Position numbers and translations under genes: made by a program. Shown here one piece after another: positions 1 through 8,007 of a stretch of DNA of 64,000 bases. Origin of the DNA: JAWXUU01 sp044426085 (GTDB lineage: Bacteria; Bacillota; Clostridia; Christensenellales; CAMQZB01); assembly GCA_044426085.1 (NCBI GenBank), contig JAWXUU010000008.1, positions 1 to 64,000 of the forward strand. The letters run 5' to 3'. Positions within the stretch are counted from its first letter, which is position 1; each line of letters starts with the position of its first letter. The notes under the pieces were generated by a model. The model was not told where the DNA came from. It searched no databases and was given only the letters and a program-made list of their open reading frames with translations.

Positions 1-200
1 CTTGCCTTTTATGGTGTTTTGTAGTAATTATATTATAATAGGCAAAGAGCAAAAACGCAAGATTTTATCTCGCATTTCTGCTCTTTTTTTGTCGGGACTT
101 TTGATACAGCCCCTTTTTATATCATCTAATAATAGAATGCACAGGGAGCACAGCTCCCGTGCCTTACCACAATTTTTAATTTTCAATTTTTAATTTTTAA
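1..200. repeat. Right half of a nested inverted-repeat element (left arm cut off by window edge)
   Basis: Positions 44-90 form a stem-loop (AAAGAGCA at 44-51 pairs with TGCTCTTT at 79-86) followed by a T run. The right arm (about 137-200) has a GC-rich inverted motif, then TTACCACAATTTTTAATTTT and a period-7 AATTTTT array. The same arm sequence closes the elements near 11.85, 50.24, 52.2 and 56.35 kb. The left arm must lie before the window. Confidence 0.6.
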
Positions 201-203
201 TTT

Positions 204-233
204 AAAAAAAGACCCCATCGGGGTCTTTTTTTT
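204..233. terminator. Bidirectional rho-independent terminator
   Basis: GACCCC-atc-GGGGTC is flanked by A7 on one side and a long T run on the other, so it can stop transcription from both directions. It sits immediately after the stop codon of the citrate synthase gene on the minus strand. Confidence 0.85.
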
Positions 234-1603
234 TATTTTCTTTCTGAAATCGGAACATAATCTTGTCTTGGTGCGACAGCGATGTATGCTGGGCGGATGA
301 TTTTTCCGTTGTTGGAAACTTCTTCAAGTCGGTGAGCGCCCCAACCTGCCATTCTTGAGATGGCGAAGATAGGCGTGTAAAGTTCTGGTGGAATACCGAG
401 CAGTTTATAAACAAAACCGCTGTAGAAGTCGATATTCGTTGGAACACCTTTATAAATTTTGCGTTTTTCCGCAATAGCGATTGGCGCAAGACGTTCGATT
501 TGCTTATAAAGCACGTAATCTTCTTCAACGCCTTTTTCCATAGCGAGTTTTTCAACGAAGTTTTTCAAGATATCGCAACGCGGGTCACTCATGGAATAAA
601 CCGCATGCCCCATGCCGTAAATAACGCCGGCGCCATCGAAAGCTTCTCTGTTCAAAATTTTATTTAGATAGTCATTGATTTCGCCATCGGAATTTGATTT
701 GACATTGGCTTGAATATCTTCAAACATGCGCAAAACTTTGATGTTTGCACCGCCGTGCTTGCCGCCCTTGAGCGAGCCAAGTGAAGCTGAAACAGCAGAA
801 TACGTATCTGTTCCTGAAGAAGAGATAACGTGAGTTGTGAAAGTGGAGTTATTACCACCGCCGTGTTCTGCATGTAAAATCAAGCAAAGGTCAAGAATTC
901 TGGCTTCAAGTTCAGTGAATTTATTATCATGACGCAAAAGATGCAAGATATTTTGCGCTGTTGAATATTCCTTTAGCGGTTGGTGAATATAAAGGCTTTC
1001 ACCCTCGCGAGAGTATTGATATGCATTGTAGCCATGAACAGCCATAGTTGGCATTTGCGCAGTGAGTGTGAGAACTTGACGCAATATGTTTGAAAGGCTT
1101 AAATCGTCTGGATTAATATCGTATGAATATTTTGCAAGCACGCTTCTTTGAAGCATGTTCATCATATCGCTTGGTGGAGCTTTCATGATGATATCGCGAA
1201 CGAAGTTTTTTGGAAGCTCGCGAAGTCCAACAAGGACGTCATTGAATTTTTCAAGTTCGCTAGCGCTTGGTTGAACACCAAAAAGTAGAAGGTAAACAAC
1301 TTCTTCAAAACCGTACCTTTGTTCCGAAACGAAACCGTCAATAAGTGATTGCACGTTAATACCGCGATAAAAAAGTTCACCAGGGATTGGTTTTTTCACA
1401 CCGTCAATTTTCTTGAACGCGTTAATTTCTGAAATTTCAGTGAGTCCGCAAACAACGCCATTACCTTGTGGATCACGAAGACCACGGAACACGTTGTATT
1501 TTTCGTATAGAGCATTGTCAATAAAGTCGCTTTTTTCAGTCAGTTGTGACATATCGCTTATATACTCTTCGTTTTTTTTCACGAATGAATCATAAATATT
1601 CAT
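233..1603 (-). CDS. gltA: Citrate synthase
   Basis: Condenses oxaloacetate and acetyl-CoA to citrate in the cytoplasm. The 456-aa product carries the family signatures: HAEHGG, GMGHAVY and NIDFYSG, which hold the two catalytic histidines and the catalytic aspartate, plus the late motif GWGAHRLEE. It is longer than the roughly 370-430 aa common in bacteria, with extra residues at the N terminus; long forms are familiar in anaerobic Firmicutes. The start follows GAGGAG at a normal distance. The gene is monocistronic, with its own consensus promoter and terminator. No aconitase or isocitrate dehydrogenase gene is adjacent, so it probably feeds glutamate or lipid precursors rather than a complete cycle (inference). 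Confidence 0.95.
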   Translation of the reverse strand: MNIYDSFVKKNEEYISDMSQLTEKSDFIDNALYEKYNVFRGLRDPQGNGVVCGLTEISEINAFKKIDGVKKPIPGELFYRGINVQSLIDGFVSEQRYGFEEVVYLLLFGVQPSASELEKFNDVLVGLRELPKNFVRDIIMKAPPSDMMNMLQRSVLAKYSYDINPDDLSLSNILRQVLTLTAQMPTMAVHGYNAYQYSREGESLYIHQPLKEYSTAQNILHLLRHDNKFTELEARILDLCLILHAEHGGGNNSTFTTHVISSSGTDTYSAVSASLGSLKGGKHGGANIKVLRMFEDIQANVKSNSDGEINDYLNKILNREAFDGAGVIYGMGHAVYSMSDPRCDILKNFVEKLAMEKGVEEDYVLYKQIERLAPIAIAEKRKIYKGVPTNIDFYSGFVYKLLGIPPELYTPIFAISRMAGWGAHRLEEVSNNGKIIRPAYIAVAPRQDYVPISERK

Positions 1604-1673
1604 ACTACTTGATACTCCTCTTTTATATATTTTTATTTTCTCTCATCTGCCGCCTACCATAGTTAATGCTTAT

Positions 1674-1702
1674 ATTATACAGTATAGACAAATTTATGTC
1701 AA
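1674..1702 (-). promoter_or_regulatory. Consensus sigma-A promoter of gltA
   Basis: On the minus strand TTGACA (1697-1702) and TATAAT (1674-1679) are separated by exactly 17 bp, about 70 bp before the citrate synthase start codon. Confidence 0.85.
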
Positions 1703-1766
1703 ACAGTATATTTTGACGTCTTTTTTTAGATGTTTATCAAAAAAAATCGGCTTGTGGAAAAATCTA

Positions 1767-1795
1767 TTGCAAATTTGTTTCAAGTGTGATAGAAT
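1767..1795 (+). promoter_or_regulatory. Promoter of the phosphoribosyltransferase gene
   Basis: TTGCAA (1767-1772), a 17-bp spacer and TAGAAT (1790-1795) lie about 40 bp before the start codon at 1838. It is divergent from the gltA promoter. Confidence 0.65.
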
Positions 1796-1837
1796 AATAA
1801 GGTTAAATAAACTTAAAAGCATATGGAGAAAATCATC

Positions 1838-2377
1838 ATGAGCGAAATTTATAAAGTTGATATCGATGGATACGAAGCACATCTTCCAATCTTGCAACTT
1901 CCAAGTGGAATCAAGATTGCATTTTTCAATCTTCACGGGGATTCAAATCTCACAGAACACGCCGGCAAAGCACTTGCCAAAAGGCTTTCAGAATGTGAAG
2001 TTTTGATAACAGCGGAATCAAAGGGCTTGCAACTTACTCACGTTATCGCAAGAGAACTTGGTCACGAGTATTATGCAGTTGCAAGAAAGTCGAAAAAACT
2101 TTACATGCAAGACGGCATTGAAATCACAATCAAAAGCTCAATCACAACAGGTGAAATTCAAAAACTTTATTTGTCATCACACGATGCGTCACTTTTGAAA
2201 GGCAAAAAAGTTGGTATTATCGACGACGTTGTTTCAACAGGCAACTCGCTTGACGGGCTTGAAGAACTCGTTTCAAAAGCTGGCGGAATCATCGCGGAAA
2301 AAGCATTCGTGCTTGCAGAAGGCGACGCAAGTTTCAGAAAAGACATTATCTTTTTGAACAGCATTCCACTTTTATAA
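1838..2377 (+). CDS. Purine phosphoribosyltransferase (adenine PRT-like)
   Basis: Predicted to join a purine base to PRPP, giving a nucleotide (purine salvage, cytoplasm). The 179-aa protein has the type I PRTase PRPP-binding loop VGIIDDVVSTGNS near its middle-to-end and an upstream ITAESKG segment as in adenine PRTases of clostridia. I place the start at 1838: an upstream in-frame ATG at 1823 overlaps the Shine-Dalgarno GGAGAA (1825-1830) that serves the ATG at 1838. The protease gene follows after 21 bp on the same strand with its own ribosome binding site. Base preference (adenine or xanthine) cannot be settled by reading. Confidence 0.85.
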   Translation: MSEIYKVDIDGYEAHLPILQLPSGIKIAFFNLHGDSNLTEHAGKALAKRLSECEVLITAESKGLQLTHVIARELGHEYYAVARKSKKLYMQDGIEITIKSSITTGEIQKLYLSSHDASLLKGKKVGIIDDVVSTGNSLDGLEELVSKAGGIIAEKAFVLAEGDASFRKDIIFLNSIPLL

Positions 2378-2398
2378 TAACTATAATAGGAGAAGTCC

Positions 2399-3463
2399 AT
2401 GTCTGAATATTTCGACCCTTTCAAAGAATACGAAAATCAACTTGCAAGCGAAGCGGAAAATCAAAATGCTTTGCCAACCGAAAACATGCAAGTTGAAAGC
2501 GGAATAAAACTCAATCCGCAAGATGATGATTCTGACTTTGGAAAAAAACCACCACAAAAAAGACAAAAGAAAAAGCACGTAAGCGGTGGGGCATACGCAG
2601 TTATCGCGATTTTATGCCTTGTGTTGCCGTTATTTTTGCTTGCAAACTTGTTCATTTCAAATTATGTGTTCGAACTTCAAGCACAGCAGTTTGAAGATAC
2701 AATGCAAGAAAAAGTGGACGAGCTCACAAACAGCTTCTACGATCAAATAACATATAATGCCAACTTGGTTTCCTATTATGTCGCGCAAAACTGCCTTGAC
2801 GAAAGCATGGAAATCATATCAATATCTTCGCAAACAGGCATTGCGCAAGGCACAGGCTTTATCATTTCAAGCGACGGATACGTAATCACAAACGCCCACG
2901 TCGTGACGTACAGCAAATCAATGGGCAACGGCGTTTATGAAGATACCGCCGCCGAAACAATCAGGCTCAGCTTTGCCGACGACGACACGACATACGAAGC
3001 CGAATGCGTCGCATTCGACACGGTTTACGATCTCGCGCTTCTAAAGCTTAAAAGCCCACCGCAAGATTTGAACGTTGCGGAATTTGCAAATTCAGTAGAC
3101 GTGCAATATGGCGAGCCATGTATTGCGATTGGTAATGCGAAAAGCAAGGGTATTTCTGTCACGGAAGGTGTGGTTTCAAATCCAATGGTGAACTTTTATT
3201 TCACAAGTGATTTTGTGACAGCCAGCATACAGCACTCTGCACCAATCAACAGCGGTAACAGCGGTGGACCACTTTATAACATGTTCGGGCAAGTTATCGG
3301 AATAAACACATTCAAAATCGATAGCTCCGATTCAACCGAAGGCATGGGATACGCAATGCCGTCAGTTATCATAAAAGACTGGGTGAACTCGCTAAATATT
3401 TCGGGGCTTACAATTTCCTTTGTGGAAACGCCTGAAATTGGTGGGGATAGTATCACAGGATAA
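2399..3463 (+). CDS. Membrane-anchored trypsin-like serine protease (HtrA/DegP-like, no PDZ)
   Basis: A 354-aa protein with a hydrophilic, Lys-rich cytoplasmic N terminus, one transmembrane segment around residues 66-85 and an extracellular protease domain. The catalytic triad is visible: His in TNAHVV (about 169), Asp in YDLALLKL (about 210) and Ser in NSGNSGGPL (about 288). HtrA family proteases degrade or sense misfolded exported proteins. A PDZ domain normally follows the protease domain; here the chain ends about 65 residues after the catalytic serine, so PDZ is absent. AGGAG precedes the start. It may be cotranscribed with the phosphoribosyltransferase. Confidence 0.88.
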   Translation: MSEYFDPFKEYENQLASEAENQNALPTENMQVESGIKLNPQDDDSDFGKKPPQKRQKKKHVSGGAYAVIAILCLVLPLFLLANLFISNYVFELQAQQFEDTMQEKVDELTNSFYDQITYNANLVSYYVAQNCLDESMEIISISSQTGIAQGTGFIISSDGYVITNAHVVTYSKSMGNGVYEDTAAETIRLSFADDDTTYEAECVAFDTVYDLALLKLKSPPQDLNVAEFANSVDVQYGEPCIAIGNAKSKGISVTEGVVSNPMVNFYFTSDFVTASIQHSAPINSGNSGGPLYNMFGQVIGINTFKIDSSDSTEGMGYAMPSVIIKDWVNSLNISGLTISFVETPEIGGDSITG

Positions 3464-3527
3464 AGCAACCAAACAGCAATAAACGCAAATCAATTTTGCG
3501 TATAATAAAATTTATAAGGGTATAAAC

Positions 3528-5321
3528 ATGAAACAACTTGATTCAAAAACTTTGAAAAAAATGTATTTGGAATTTTTCCAAAGCCACGGCCATGCGGTGA
3601 TTCAATCATCATCACTAATCCCAGAAAACGACCCAACAGTCCTTTTCACAACAGCGGGCATGCACCCACTTGTGCCATACCTTCTTGGCGAAAAGCACCC
3701 AGCGGGCACTCGCCTTGTAGACGTGCAAAAATGCGTGAGAACTGGCGATATTGAAGATGTTGGCGACGATACTCACTTGACATTTTTCGAAATGCTAGGC
3801 AACTGGTCGCTTGGGGATTATTTCAAAGAAGAAGCAATCGCAATGAGCTATGAATTTCTCACAAGCGAAAAATATCTAAACTTGCCAATCGAAAAATTGG
3901 CGGTAACAGTTTTCCAAGGTGATGCCGATGCACCACGCGATGAAGAATCAGCCGATATTTGGGCAAGCCACGGCATGCCACGCGAAAAGATTTTCTATCT
4001 TGAAAAGAAACACAACTGGTGGGGACCCGCAGGCACAACAGGCCCATGCGGACCAGACAGCGAAATGTTTATCGACACAGGCAAGGAAAAATGCTGTGAA
4101 GAATGTTCGCCAGCTTGCTCTTGCGGAAAATATATCGAAATTTGGAACGACGTGTTCATGCAATATTTCAAAGATGCAGATGGCAACTTCACGCCACTTT
4201 CTCAACAAAACGTCGACACAGGCATGGGCGTAGAACGCGTATGTTGCACATATAACGGCGTGAACACTGTTTATGAAACAGACGTTTTTGCCGACGCAAC
4301 AAAATATCTCGAAGAAGTTTCTGGCAAGAAAATTGCCGACGAAGAATATAAAAAAGCATTCAGAATCGTGCTTGACCACACAAGAACTGCAACGTTCATT
4401 TTGGGCGATTTCCGCGGTGTGACTCCTTCAAACGTCGACCAAGGCTACGTGCTCAGAAGACTTATCAGAAGAGCAATCCGTTTTGGCAGACTTTTGGAAC
4501 TTCCAAAAGGCACTCTTGCCGAAGTTGCTAAACTTTATATCGCACAATATTCCGACTTCTATCAAGACATCGCTGATAATGCTGAAAAAATCGTTACAGA
4601 ACTCAACCTTGAAGAAGAAAAATTCTCAAAAACTATCGAACAAGGCTTGAAAGAATTCGAAAAAGTTGCCAAATTCATCAAAGGCGACATCATTCCTGGC
4701 AAAACAGCGTTCAGATTATATGATACGTTCGGTTTCCCACTCGAAATCACTCAAGAACTAGCCGTAGAGCGTGGCTTCACTGTTGACGAAGCAGGATACC
4801 ATGAATCATTTAAGAAACACCAACTTCTAAGCCAACAAGGAAGCGAACAACGTTTCAAAGGCGGACTTGCAGATTCTTCAGTTCAAACAAGCAACCTTCA
4901 CACTGCAACTCACCTTCTTAATGCCGCACTTCGCAAAGTCTTGGAAGATGATAAAATCCAACAAAAAGGCTCAAACATCACCGCTGAAAGACTTCGTTTC
5001 GATTTCAACTTCCCACGCCCTGTCACAAAAGATGAACTCGCAAAAATCGAAGAATTCGTTAACAACGCAATCAGCGCTAAAGCGGAAATCACTATGCAAG
5101 AAATGACTGTCGAACAAGCGGAAGCAAAAGGTGCTATCGGTGTGTTCGCAAGTAAGTATGGCGAAATCGTTAAGGTATACAAAATGGGCGACTTCTCTTG
5201 CGAAATCTGTGGCGGACCACACGCAAGCAATACCGGCGATCTTGGAAAATTCAAAATCCAAAAAGAACAATCTTCAAGCTCGGGCGTAAGACGTATCAAA
5301 GCCGTTTTGATTACTGAATAA
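3528..5321 (+). CDS. alaS: Alanyl-tRNA synthetase, short form without the C-Ala domain
   Basis: Charges tRNA-Ala with alanine. The 597-aa product has the class II catalytic core (FFEMLGNWSLGDYF; WWGPAGTTGPCGPDSE), the tRNA-recognition region, and an editing domain with the zinc ligands HTATH (about 457-461) and CGGPH (about 562-566). It ends directly after the editing domain, so the C-terminal C-Ala oligomerisation domain of the usual roughly 870-aa enzyme is missing. Short forms occur in several Firmicutes and reduced lineages, and the intact stop and following terminator-rich DNA give no sign of truncation. The CCEECSPACSCGKY segment (about 185-198) is a cysteine-rich insertion. Confidence 0.95.
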   Translation: MKQLDSKTLKKMYLEFFQSHGHAVIQSSSLIPENDPTVLFTTAGMHPLVPYLLGEKHPAGTRLVDVQKCVRTGDIEDVGDDTHLTFFEMLGNWSLGDYFKEEAIAMSYEFLTSEKYLNLPIEKLAVTVFQGDADAPRDEESADIWASHGMPREKIFYLEKKHNWWGPAGTTGPCGPDSEMFIDTGKEKCCEECSPACSCGKYIEIWNDVFMQYFKDADGNFTPLSQQNVDTGMGVERVCCTYNGVNTVYETDVFADATKYLEEVSGKKIADEEYKKAFRIVLDHTRTATFILGDFRGVTPSNVDQGYVLRRLIRRAIRFGRLLELPKGTLAEVAKLYIAQYSDFYQDIADNAEKIVTELNLEEEKFSKTIEQGLKEFEKVAKFIKGDIIPGKTAFRLYDTFGFPLEITQELAVERGFTVDEAGYHESFKKHQLLSQQGSEQRFKGGLADSSVQTSNLHTATHLLNAALRKVLEDDKIQQKGSNITAERLRFDFNFPRPVTKDELAKIEEFVNNAISAKAEITMQEMTVEQAEAKGAIGVFASKYGEIVKVYKMGDFSCEICGGPHASNTGDLGKFKIQKEQSSSSGVRRIKAVLITE

Positions 5322-5332
5322 TAATTAAAATT

Positions 5333-5682
5333 CGCTTTTTTTGTGGGGCTCTGCCCCAAACCCCGCAAGGGTTTGAAACCCTTGACCCTGATTGGGGGGG
5401 TGTGCACTTTCGGGGGTGCTAGTGAAAAGGCTTCGCCTTTTCTGCACGAAAGAATTTTTAATTTCAAAATTTGAATAAGTAAGAAAGCTCTCGCTTTCTT
5501 GTGGGCGTTGTAACCTACAAGAAAAAGCGAGAGCTTTTTCACTTGCCAAGGGGCAAGCGTGTTTTAAAAACTTTTGAAAAGGCGAAGCCTTTTCTCAGTT
5601 CACAAACTCCCAACCCACCCTCAATAGGGGTCAAGGGAATCATTCCCTTGCGGGGCATGGGGCAGAGCCCCATAAAAAAAGC
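5333..5682. repeat. Palindromic MITE-like element with about 67-bp terminal inverted repeats
   Basis: Left arm (5333-5400) and right arm (about 5617-5682) are imperfect reverse complements, each beginning GCTTTTTTT and GTGGGGCTCTGCCCC or ATGGGGCTCTGCCCC. Where they differ, small internal hairpins are kept: GGGTTTGAAACCC on the left against GGGAATGATTCCC on the right. A second nested pair (AAAAGGCTTCGCCTTTT near 5434 and near 5580) and a third (AAGCTCTCGCTTT near 5484 and near 5533) lie inside. There is no coding capacity, as in non-autonomous palindromic elements. Confidence 0.7.
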
Positions 5683-5711
5683 CCATGCATTCAAAACGCA
5701 CGGACTATCAT

Positions 5712-5829
5712 AATTTTAATTTTTAATTTTTATCGAGCTCGCAGAGCGAAGCCTGTTTTTAATTTTTAATTTTTAATTTTTAATTTTTAATTTTTAATTT
5801 TTAATTTTTAATTTTTAATTTTTAATTTT
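5712..5829. repeat. Heptamer AATTTTT array interrupted by a GC-rich hairpin motif
   Basis: Two to three AATTTTT units, then a 24-bp motif ATCGAGCTCGCAGAGCGAAG.. that can fold as GCTCGC-aga-GCGAAGC, then about ten further AATTTTT units running up to the stop codon of the Cys-rich protein gene. The same composite arm recurs at 11.65, 51.97, 52.2, 56.2, 57.14 and 60.36 kb. Confidence 0.75.
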
Positions 5830-6076
5830 TTTTATTATATTCTTTGAGTTTACTCACGATATAATCGTAGTTGAAGTGTGGGATTGTGCAATTGGAGCAG
5901 TCTTTCACTCCGTTTTTGGTGAATTGGAAGTTTCCGCCACATTTATCTCCCATGAGGTATAGTGGGCAAAAGCAGAATAGGCAATTGAAGTTTTTCGGCT
6001 GGTCTGTTTTGTGGCATGGGAAGTATTCACATGCAGTGTGGTTGAAAAACTTATAATTTTGCGATTTAGAATCCAT
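5822..6076 (-). CDS. Cysteine-rich small domain protein (zf-like, PF04071-type)
   Basis: 84 aa with ten cysteines in a dense pattern (ACEYFPCH; NCLFCFCPLY; DKCGG; CSNC), matching my memory of the small Cys-rich 'zf-like' family, which probably binds a metal ion. Members are often found in anaerobes beside corrinoid or iron-sulfur genes; here the neighbour is an unknown protein 40 bp upstream on the same strand. AGGAGG lies 8 bp before the start. Its last codons run into the heptamer array, which may have shaped its Lys/Asn-rich tail. Function unknown. Confidence 0.75.
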   Translation of the reverse strand: MDSKSQNYKFFNHTACEYFPCHKTDQPKNFNCLFCFCPLYLMGDKCGGNFQFTKNGVKDCSNCTIPHFNYDYIVSKLKEYNKKN

Positions 6077-6119
6077 GGTTTTGCCTCCTTTTGGAAGTGT
6101 GGTTAAGGTTTTGGGGAAG

Positions 6120-7760
6120 TTATTCTTGGAAGTTGAAAGATAGTGCAGGGATATTGAATTCTTCAGTTATCCAATCGGCAGGAGTGAAGTTGAAAAAGCA
6201 AACTGAAGATTGGTTTTCAATGGTGAATATCACGGCGAATCTACCCGTTTCGATATGAATGATTTCGTGCACGACAGCGTCTGCAAGGAATGCGAATTCA
6301 GAAAGCCTAGCCATAGCATCGGCGGTTGGATTTATCACATTGAAAGTTTTTGAAGCGAGCATGCTAGAAGCGGAACAAAGGTCGAACAAAAGCGGGTCAA
6401 GCGTCAAAAGTGAACAGTCGACAGCAACTGGAAGAATACCGCCGAATTTTTTGTTAGAATCGAAGTATTGCGCCATGCTTTCAAAGCCGTCAAAGTTCCA
6501 ATCAAGGGCAGTTTGCGGTTGTGGCGGTTGGTTTTTATCGATAACTTGCGGAGTTGGCTCAACGTTTTCGCTAGTGATAAAGTAATCAAAAAGCCCCGTT
6601 GCGATTGTGCTGTATACCCCGCTTGCAATTGTGAGTTTATCTTTTGAAAAATCGATAAGCGTTGTGTATGCAAGTTTGATAGTTTCGCCTTGTGCTTTGC
6701 CGATTTTGATAGCTTGCGAAATAAGGTCTAGATTGCGAAACTCAAATCCGCAAAAGCCCATGCCAAGCAACAAATCCATTTGGCGGGCAAGATAACCTTT
6801 GAATGCCTTTGAATAGATATCAAGAATGTATAAAGTTTTACCATCGCGTAAAAATTCATATGGCTTGCCTTTCGCGTTTTTCACAAGATCAGCCTTGAAA
6901 AGCTCGTATTCAGTCGAGTTTTTTTCACAGATAAGTGGTGAAATCACCGCGATTGGGAAGACGTTTTCTGAAGTTTTGGATAAGAGTGCAGAAACCGCTT
7001 TTTCGCTGTGTTGAATGTATGCCGAAAGAGAGAAATTATTTTTCTCGGGCGCAATTGTTGCAAGGGTGAAATCTTCTTGCGCATTCAAAATGCCAACAGT
7101 TTCGATATCGAAACAATCATCCGTTGCAATTTGCATAACCGCCATTTGTGGTGAAACTTTAGGCTGTTTTTTATATAGTTTTTTAATTAGCTCGTAAAAA
7201 TTTTGCGCAATGAATTCCGCACTGCCTTGCATTTCGATGATATCGAACAAAAGTGAATCGTGTGGGCAAGGGTAAGCAGTTGTGTTGATTTTTGCCACCA
7301 CTTGGTTTGTTATTGGGTCAACGTCGAAAGAAACAGTGTGTGTGTCTTCGCAAAGTGCACCGATAAAGTGGTAGGTATCTTCATCTTGCAAGCAGATAAA
7401 AGAAACAGATGGCAAGATTTCTGCGGGCAAAGTTTCACCCTTGAAAAATCCAAGAACCTTCTGCATAAAAGTTTTTTCGGGAATCACAACGGGTGTGAAA
7501 TCTAGATGTGACTTATAAATTTGATTTTGTGGCGAGTGATAAACAACTTTTGTGTCTTCATTCAAATCGCAATCAAAAAACATCTTTCCGCTTTGCAAAA
7601 CGGTGTCAAGCGAGCCAAGCAAAGTGACCATAGTGCGCTTGTAATCGCTCATTGCAAACACGTCAGACTTCACGAAAGGCGAGCGCGTTTGTTTAGTCAG
7701 CAAAAAACTTTCGCCGTTTTGGGTGATTTGTATTTCAAATAATTGTTGTGTGTTATTCAT
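6120..7760 (-). CDS. Unknown protein, 546 aa
   Basis: I do not recognise this family. The start at 7760 is chosen because GAGG stands 7 bp upstream; an in-frame ATG 63 bp earlier lacks such a site. There is no signal peptide or clear membrane helix, so it is probably cytoplasmic. A Pro/Gln-rich linker (around residue 420) separates an N-terminal mixed alpha/beta region from a C-terminal domain. Near the C terminus the sequence VVHEIIHIETG matches the HExxH zinc-binding pattern, but no supporting zincin features are obvious. It precedes the Cys-rich small protein on the same strand and the two could form one operon. Confidence 0.7.
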   Translation of the reverse strand: MNNTQQLFEIQITQNGESFLLTKQTRSPFVKSDVFAMSDYKRTMVTLLGSLDTVLQSGKMFFDCDLNEDTKVVYHSPQNQIYKSHLDFTPVVIPEKTFMQKVLGFFKGETLPAEILPSVSFICLQDEDTYHFIGALCEDTHTVSFDVDPITNQVVAKINTTAYPCPHDSLLFDIIEMQGSAEFIAQNFYELIKKLYKKQPKVSPQMAVMQIATDDCFDIETVGILNAQEDFTLATIAPEKNNFSLSAYIQHSEKAVSALLSKTSENVFPIAVISPLICEKNSTEYELFKADLVKNAKGKPYEFLRDGKTLYILDIYSKAFKGYLARQMDLLLGMGFCGFEFRNLDLISQAIKIGKAQGETIKLAYTTLIDFSKDKLTIASGVYSTIATGLFDYFITSENVEPTPQVIDKNQPPQPQTALDWNFDGFESMAQYFDSNKKFGGILPVAVDCSLLTLDPLLFDLCSASSMLASKTFNVINPTADAMARLSEFAFLADAVVHEIIHIETGRFAVIFTIENQSSVCFFNFTPADWITEEFNIPALSFNFQE

Positions 7761-8007
7761 TTTAACCTCATATAAAAAGCAAGCAAGTTGCTGTTGAATT
7801 TTCTGTGTGTAAGGGGAAATCAATGCCCTGATTTATCCGCTTGCTTTGATTATATCCCACGCGTGCCCCCATGTCAAAGGAATTGTGGCAGACTTTTGCA
7901 AATCGACAGTTTTTTTTGCAAATTAAGCTGTTTTTCGTAGATTTTATGCTATAATTGATAAGAAATAAACAGCTATTGTAAAGTTTTAGCTTAGGGGAGG
8001 AATTGTA

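Noticed and set aside
3400..3463. PDZ domain at the end of the HtrA-like protease
   Set aside because: The protein stops about 65 residues after the catalytic serine, which is only enough to finish the protease fold.
5501..5713. Open frames on both strands within the palindromic element near 5.5 kb
   Set aside because: They arise from inverted-repeat sequence, have no ribosome sites and no resemblance to proteins.
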